A stretch of DNA of 64,000 nt from NCBI RefSeq assembly GCF_963662885.1, contig NZ_OY760059.1, positions 496,001 through 560,000 on the forward strand, given 5' to 3'. Below the pieces are notes generated by a model. The model searched no databases and had not been told where the DNA came from. It was given only the letters and a program-made list of their open reading frames with translations. Below, piece by piece: positions 60,765 through 64,000 of this stretch. This DNA comes from an uncultured Pseudodesulfovibrio sp. (GTDB lineage Bacteria; Desulfobacterota; Desulfovibrionia; Desulfovibrionales; Desulfovibrionaceae). Made by a program: the position numbers and the translations under genes. Each line of letters begins with the position of its first letter. The stretch's first letter is position 1.

Positions 60765-61406
60765 TTATTCCAGGGTCTTGATAAAGGAGTCGGCCTCGGC
60801 GATGGACTTGTCCATCTCCTTGATGAGGGCGTCCACATCGGTGCGGATGGAGGTCAGCTCGCCCTGGAGAGAGGCAATGGCCTTGGCGTTGAGGTTGTGC
60901 TTGAGATAGAGGACCTGATCGTGGAAGGCGTTGAGCACGGGATGCATTTTCTTTTCGGCGTTGCGCATGGCCCGGATCAGCCCGTTGTACTTCTTCTTGG
61001 TGGCGGCCAGCTTCTGTTCGCTGGACCGGCGCAACTTGGCGCTGGAGTACTCCTTGATCTCGGCCTTCCATTCATCAAACAGGGCGTCGGCCACGTCCTC
61101 GACGGAGTCTATGCGCGCCTTGACGTCGTCCGCCTGGTCCTTGCAGTCCTCATACTCGTCGTTGAGCTTTTCGTAGACTTCCTGAAGTTTGCCGCCGTCG
61201 AAGTTGACCACGGATTTGAACTGTTCCAGGGCCGTGGCGAACTGCTCCTTGGCGTCCTTTTGCGATTCGCGGGCGTTCTCGACCCGGTCGGACAGGATTT
61301 CGCGCTTGTCGTATCCCATGGATTCCATGGTCGAATAATAGGCTTTTGAGCAACCGTAGGCGAAAAAGAGGGTGAGCAGGGACAGGGCCAGAGCGAACCG
61401 TTTCAT
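60765..61406 (-). CDS. DUF2959 coiled-coil lipoprotein
   Basis: 213 residues. Signal peptide with lipobox FAYGCSKAYYS (Cys19). The body is nearly all helix with heptads, e.g. GYDKREILSDRVENARESQKDAKEQFATAL, VYEKLNDEYEDCKDQADDVKARIDSVEDVADALFDEW and MDKSIAEADSFIKTLE. This is the DUF2959 family of envelope proteins of unknown role. ATG at 61406 with AGGAGTCT upstream. Monocistronic, with its own terminator. Confidence 0.85.
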   Translation of the reverse strand: MKRFALALSLLTLFFAYGCSKAYYSTMESMGYDKREILSDRVENARESQKDAKEQFATALEQFKSVVNFDGGKLQEVYEKLNDEYEDCKDQADDVKARIDSVEDVADALFDEWKAEIKEYSSAKLRRSSEQKLAATKKKYNGLIRAMRNAEKKMHPVLNAFHDQVLYLKHNLNAKAIASLQGELTSIRTDVDALIKEMDKSIAEADSFIKTLE

Positions 61407-61470
61407 ATGAGACTCCTTGATGCGGCGAATGTTTCCCGCTGAATACAACAAAGGGTGGGGATGGGCAAAC

Positions 61471-62364
61471 CTAGGGGCGCTGGATGAGCAGGCGGCGCGC
61501 TCCGTTTGCCAGCGCCTTGGTAAATGCGGTCAGGCGTGCGGATTCGATGTTCCAGCACTGCCAATGCAGGCGCACGGTGAAGGTGTGTCCGGGCAGAAGG
61601 TCGACGATCTCGCCTCTTTCGAGAAAAGGCGCGGCCTGTTGGTCCGGGAGCATGCCGGCGACACGGCCTGAAGCAATGGCCGGGGCGAACTGTTCCGAAG
61701 AAGGCAGGTAGAAGGGCGATTGCAGATTGGGCCGCTGCCCCAACGCCTCGGTCAGCAAGACCTCGTGCATCACGTCCTTGCGGTTGAAGATAAGGATCGG
61801 GCCGGTTTCCACCATCTCCAACACCGCGTCATCATGGTACCATTTCGATTTGTATGACGGAGTGGCGTACAAACGATAGTCCATGTCGCCGAGATACTCC
61901 ACGCGGCAGCCCTGAACCGGTTCGGGGCGGTCCGCGATGCAACCGAGCACGTCCCCGGCCTTGAGCAGCTTGAGGGTCTCGGCCTGATCGTCCACGGACA
62001 GGTCCAGGAGCACGGGCTCTGCGTCCAGGTACTCGTCCACAGCCGGGAAGAACCAGGTGGCCAGGGAATCGGCGTTGACGCCCACGGTCAGGGAGTCGAA
62101 TCCGGCGTCATTCTGTCCCAGTCCTGCGCCCAGATCGTCTTCGAGCCGCCGCACCTGGCGGAAATGCTTGAGCATGGCCTGCCCGGCCACGGTGGGCCGG
62201 GGCGGCGAGGAGCGCACCAGAAGCACGCACCCGGCCTGCTCCTCCAGCAATTTGACACGCTGTGACACGGCCCCCTGGGTCAGATGGAGCACCCGCGCGC
62301 CTTTCTCGAACCCGCCTTCCCCAACCACGGCGGCAAAGGCCTCGACCAACTTGTAATCCAACAT
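61471..62364 (-). CDS. argP: LysR-family ArgP/IciA-type regulator
   Basis: 297 residues. N-terminal HTH LDYKLVEAFAAVVGEGGFEKGARVLHLTQGAVSQRVKLLEEQAGCVLLVRSSPPRPTVAGQAML is the ArgP type; the effector domain has VNADSLATWFFPAVD. ArgP activates export of basic amino acids through ArgO and is modulated by lysine and arginine. The exporter homologue is divergent at 62595, the expected partner. A TTG at 62370 is in frame with the ATG; I choose the ATG. Confidence 0.9.
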   Translation of the reverse strand: MLDYKLVEAFAAVVGEGGFEKGARVLHLTQGAVSQRVKLLEEQAGCVLLVRSSPPRPTVAGQAMLKHFRQVRRLEDDLGAGLGQNDAGFDSLTVGVNADSLATWFFPAVDEYLDAEPVLLDLSVDDQAETLKLLKAGDVLGCIADRPEPVQGCRVEYLGDMDYRLYATPSYKSKWYHDDAVLEMVETGPILIFNRKDVMHEVLLTEALGQRPNLQSPFYLPSSEQFAPAIASGRVAGMLPDQQAAPFLERGEIVDLLPGHTFTVRLHWQCWNIESARLTAFTKALANGARRLLIQRP

Positions 62365-62472
62365 GTCCAATCATTAGCATCTCTAATGAACACTGAAAAC
62401 AATTAGTTTTACACCACAGCACCCCGTGTTTAGAACTCCATCAACAACAACCTGAACCAACACCCACCCTCC

Positions 62473-62589
62473 CCGCGAAGCGGCACTAAAAAGTTTAGGA
62501 GGGAGAAGGGGATGGGGGTCCGGGGGAAGGGGAAGAGGGAAGCCCTTTTCAAAGGGTTCCCTCTTCCCCTTCCCCCGGCCGCCGGAGGC
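62473..62589 (+). repeat. dispersed intergenic repeat, single copy (locus 4)
   Basis: Plus-oriented: CCGCGAAGCGGC, AAAAAGTTTAGG, purine block, hairpin around AAGCCCTTTTCAAAGGGTT, GCCGCCGGAGGC at the end. No opposite copy is present. Its terminal GGAGG (62584-62588) lies six bases before the argO ATG and serves as Shine-Dalgarno. Confidence 0.85.
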
Positions 62590-62594
62590 ATTCA

Positions 62595-63206
62595 ATGACA
62601 CCATTCATACAGGGGTACGCCATGGGGGGCGGACTGATCGTGGCCATCGGGGCGCAGAACGCGTTCGTTTTGACGCAGGGTGTACGGCGCAACCATCATC
62701 TGGCCGTGGCGGCCCTGTGCATCCTGTGCGACGGGCTGCTCATCGGCCTGGGCGTGACCGGAGTGGGAACGGTGGTGGCGTCCAACCCGACCTTGGGGCT
62801 GGTGGCTGCCTGGGGCGGGGCGGCGTTCCTGGCGTGGTACGGGCTGGGCGCGCTGCGGTCTGCCTTGCGTGGCGGGGCCATGGAAACCCGGCAGGAGGTG
62901 GAGCGTGGCTTGAAACCCACCCTGATCCTGACCCTGGCCGTGACCCTGCTCAATCCGCATGTCTACCTGGACACCGTGGTGCTCATGGGCTCGGTCAGCG
63001 GGCAATTCCCGGGCACGGCGCGCTATGCCTTTGGCCTGGGCGCGTTCGCGGCCTCGTTCACCTGGTTTCTGTGCCTGAGCCTGGGCGGTCAGGTCCTTGC
63101 GCCGCTGTTCTCCCGCGATCTGACCTGGCGTATACTGGACGGGGCCGTCTGTCTGACCATGTGGTCGATCGCCGCTTCTCTGCTTCGGCCCGTGCTCTTT
63201 GCGTAA
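62595..63206 (+). CDS. argO: LysE/ArgO-type basic amino acid exporter
   Basis: 203 residues with six hydrophobic segments (about 5-27, 36-60, 68-90, 110-135, 145-170, 180-200). N-terminal GYAMGGGLIVAIGAQNAFVLTQGVRR and central NPHVYLDTVVLMGSV are family features. It would export arginine or lysine across the inner membrane. The divergent ArgP regulator strengthens the call. Its ribosome site comes from a repeat. Confidence 0.9.
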   Translation: MTPFIQGYAMGGGLIVAIGAQNAFVLTQGVRRNHHLAVAALCILCDGLLIGLGVTGVGTVVASNPTLGLVAAWGGAAFLAWYGLGALRSALRGGAMETRQEVERGLKPTLILTLAVTLLNPHVYLDTVVLMGSVSGQFPGTARYAFGLGAFAASFTWFLCLSLGGQVLAPLFSRDLTWRILDGAVCLTMWSIAASLLRPVLFA

Positions 63207-63283
63207 GGGGTGCAGGCCTTTCAGATCCGGCATAGCTGACTATATTATTTTTGATTTCCGACTATAATTATTGGAATATCCGC

Positions 63284-63568
63284 TTATTTCGTGTCATCGG
63301 CCCGTCCGTGTGAAAACAGCCGCTCCCAGTCCAGGGGGACGAGGCTGCGGCTGTTTCGCCACTGGAGATAGGCCCATCCTTCGGTGGGGATGGTTCTTAC
63401 CAGGACCTTGTTGACGAACTGCTTGCCGTCGTCGCCGCAGCACTTGCAGGCCCAGCCGCAGATGTCGCAGGTGCACCCGCCGGTTTTGACCATCTCCTTG
63501 TTGGTGCCGGAGTTGTCGCAACAGGCATCGCACAATCGCAAATGGGGTGAATCGGTATTTCTTGCCAT
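63284..63568 (-). CDS. cysteine-cluster protein, 94 aa
   Basis: The ATG at 63568 begins MARNTDSPHLRLCDACCDNSG. Nine cysteines lie within residues 13-44 (CDACC ... CTCDICGWACKCCG), many in CxxC pairs, as in metal-cluster or zinc-binding proteins. The C-terminal half is KQFVNKVLVRTIPTEGWAYLQW with no cysteine. No known family is recognised. It is divergent from the CULT gene. Length after the start is 94 codons plus stop. Confidence 0.72.
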   Translation of the reverse strand: MARNTDSPHLRLCDACCDNSGTNKEMVKTGGCTCDICGWACKCCGDDGKQFVNKVLVRTIPTEGWAYLQWRNSRSLVPLDWERLFSHGRADDTK

Positions 63569-63756
63569 GATCCACCTGTACGGACGCACCTGGAGAGGGT
63601 CAAGCCCGCTGGAGGCAAAGCCTTCGGAAAGCTCTGTCGGGCCGGGTTCCCCCGGCTATCCCCCGAAACTATGCGTTCATGAAGGAAATATCGCACGCTA
63701 TACGTTGAACTCGACCCAGGCCGGGGATGTCCGTATAACAATGGGGGAGGCCTCGT

Positions 63757-64000
63757 ATGACGTGTCAGTGCAGAACGCCGGAACGGGCGTTGCGGGAACA
63801 GGAAAACGAAACACCATCAAAGGGTGAACCGTCGGTCGACAACAACCGGGGTGAGTTTCTGGACGAGCGGTTGGAATCGGCAGATGCCGAGACCGGGGGC
63901 GTGCTCGTCTGCCGGGTGTGCCACAGCCGGATCACCCGGCGTGACCTGGGCATGGCGATCAACGGCAGCCGCCGACACGTGTTTTTCAACCCAGACGGAC
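63757..64000 (+). CDS. cereblon-family (CULT domain) protein, N-terminal part
   Basis: Open from ATG 63757 (GGGGGAGG seven bases upstream) to the window edge, 81 codons. The first 45 residues are polar. From there LVCRVCHSRITRRDLGMAINGSRRHVFFNPDG is the start of a CULT domain: the first CxxC zinc pair, then the SRRHVFFNPDG segment typical of bacterial cereblon-like proteins. The later tryptophan cage and second CxxC lie outside. Bacterial CULT proteins bind small cyclic imides or uracil-like ligands; their role is unsettled. Partial evidence. Confidence 0.7.
   Translation, partial: MTCQCRTPERALREQENETPSKGEPSVDNNRGEFLDERLESADAETGGVLVCRVCHSRITRRDLGMAINGSRRHVFFNPDG

Overview
The window reads as chromosome of a Desulfovibrionales sulfate reducer, most like Pseudodesulfovibrio/Desulfovibrio. 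That is an inference from gene content and order: dnaA-dnaN-gyrB-gyrA without recF, a 2-oxoacid:ferredoxin oxidoreductase operon, a homocysteine-biosynthesis (COG1900) protein, LarEBC-type nickel-cofactor genes and moderately high GC. No tRNA, rRNA, CRISPR array, transposase or prophage was recognised. The window holds the replication and segregation region: the dnaA block, a likely oriC, and a parABS locus with two perfect parS sites.

Layout. 1-1.3 kb: a LysR regulator cut by the window edge, divergent from two tiny related membrane proteins. 1.3-6 kb (minus): fabI, a glycosyltransferase / histidine phosphatase / glycosyltransferase trio, and a TPR lipoprotein. 6-13.6 kb (minus): gyrA, gyrB, dnaN, dnaA. 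13.6-13.96 kb: oriC candidate. 14-19.3 kb: COG1900 homocysteine protein (plus), then korDABC and queA (minus). 19.4-22.5 kb: MerR-like coiled-coil protein, lipoprotein, coaBC and an overlapping unknown gene. 22.9-28.9 kb: nucleotide-sugar epimerase, parS/parA, an inverted zinc-ribbon gene, parB, heptose-phosphate kinase and phosphofructokinase. 29-36.4 kb: a small HTH operon with a palindromic operator, a MarR/MATE divergent pair, larE-larB-larC1, a DUF3431 protein and an orphan FtsX-type permease. 36.5-42.8 kb: an RND efflux operon with two TetR regulators. 42.9-46 kb (minus): PagL-like lipid A deacylase, a periplasmic protein, a ChaN-PDZ lipoprotein and a DUF429 protein. 46.5-58.3 kb: a complete C-P lyase locus, phnGHIJKLM-phnCDE on the minus strand and, divergently, phnF, a hexapeptide acyltransferase, a 2H phosphoesterase and phnN. 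58.3-64 kb: a hairpin-rich 0.6-kb transcribed region ahead of a 59-aa zinc-ribbon gene, a DEAD-box helicase, a DUF2959 lipoprotein, argP/argO, a cysteine-cluster protein, and the start of a bacterial cereblon-like (CULT) protein.

How it fits together. The phn genes form a self-contained phosphonate uptake and degradation pathway, from import to phosphoribosyl pyrophosphate, in which a 2H phosphoesterase probably replaces PhnP; a 14-bp palindrome between phnG and phnF is the natural operator. The efflux operon carries near-perfect palindromes before each TetR gene. Intergenic repeats of one family recur four times, three times as outward-facing inverted pairs; one copy supplies the ribosome-binding site of the argO-like exporter. 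The most interesting unexplained objects are the 58391-59021 structured-RNA candidate, the twin PEDSTG small membrane proteins, the repeat family, the larC1 gene lacking its partner domain, and the CULT protein beside a nine-cysteine cluster protein.
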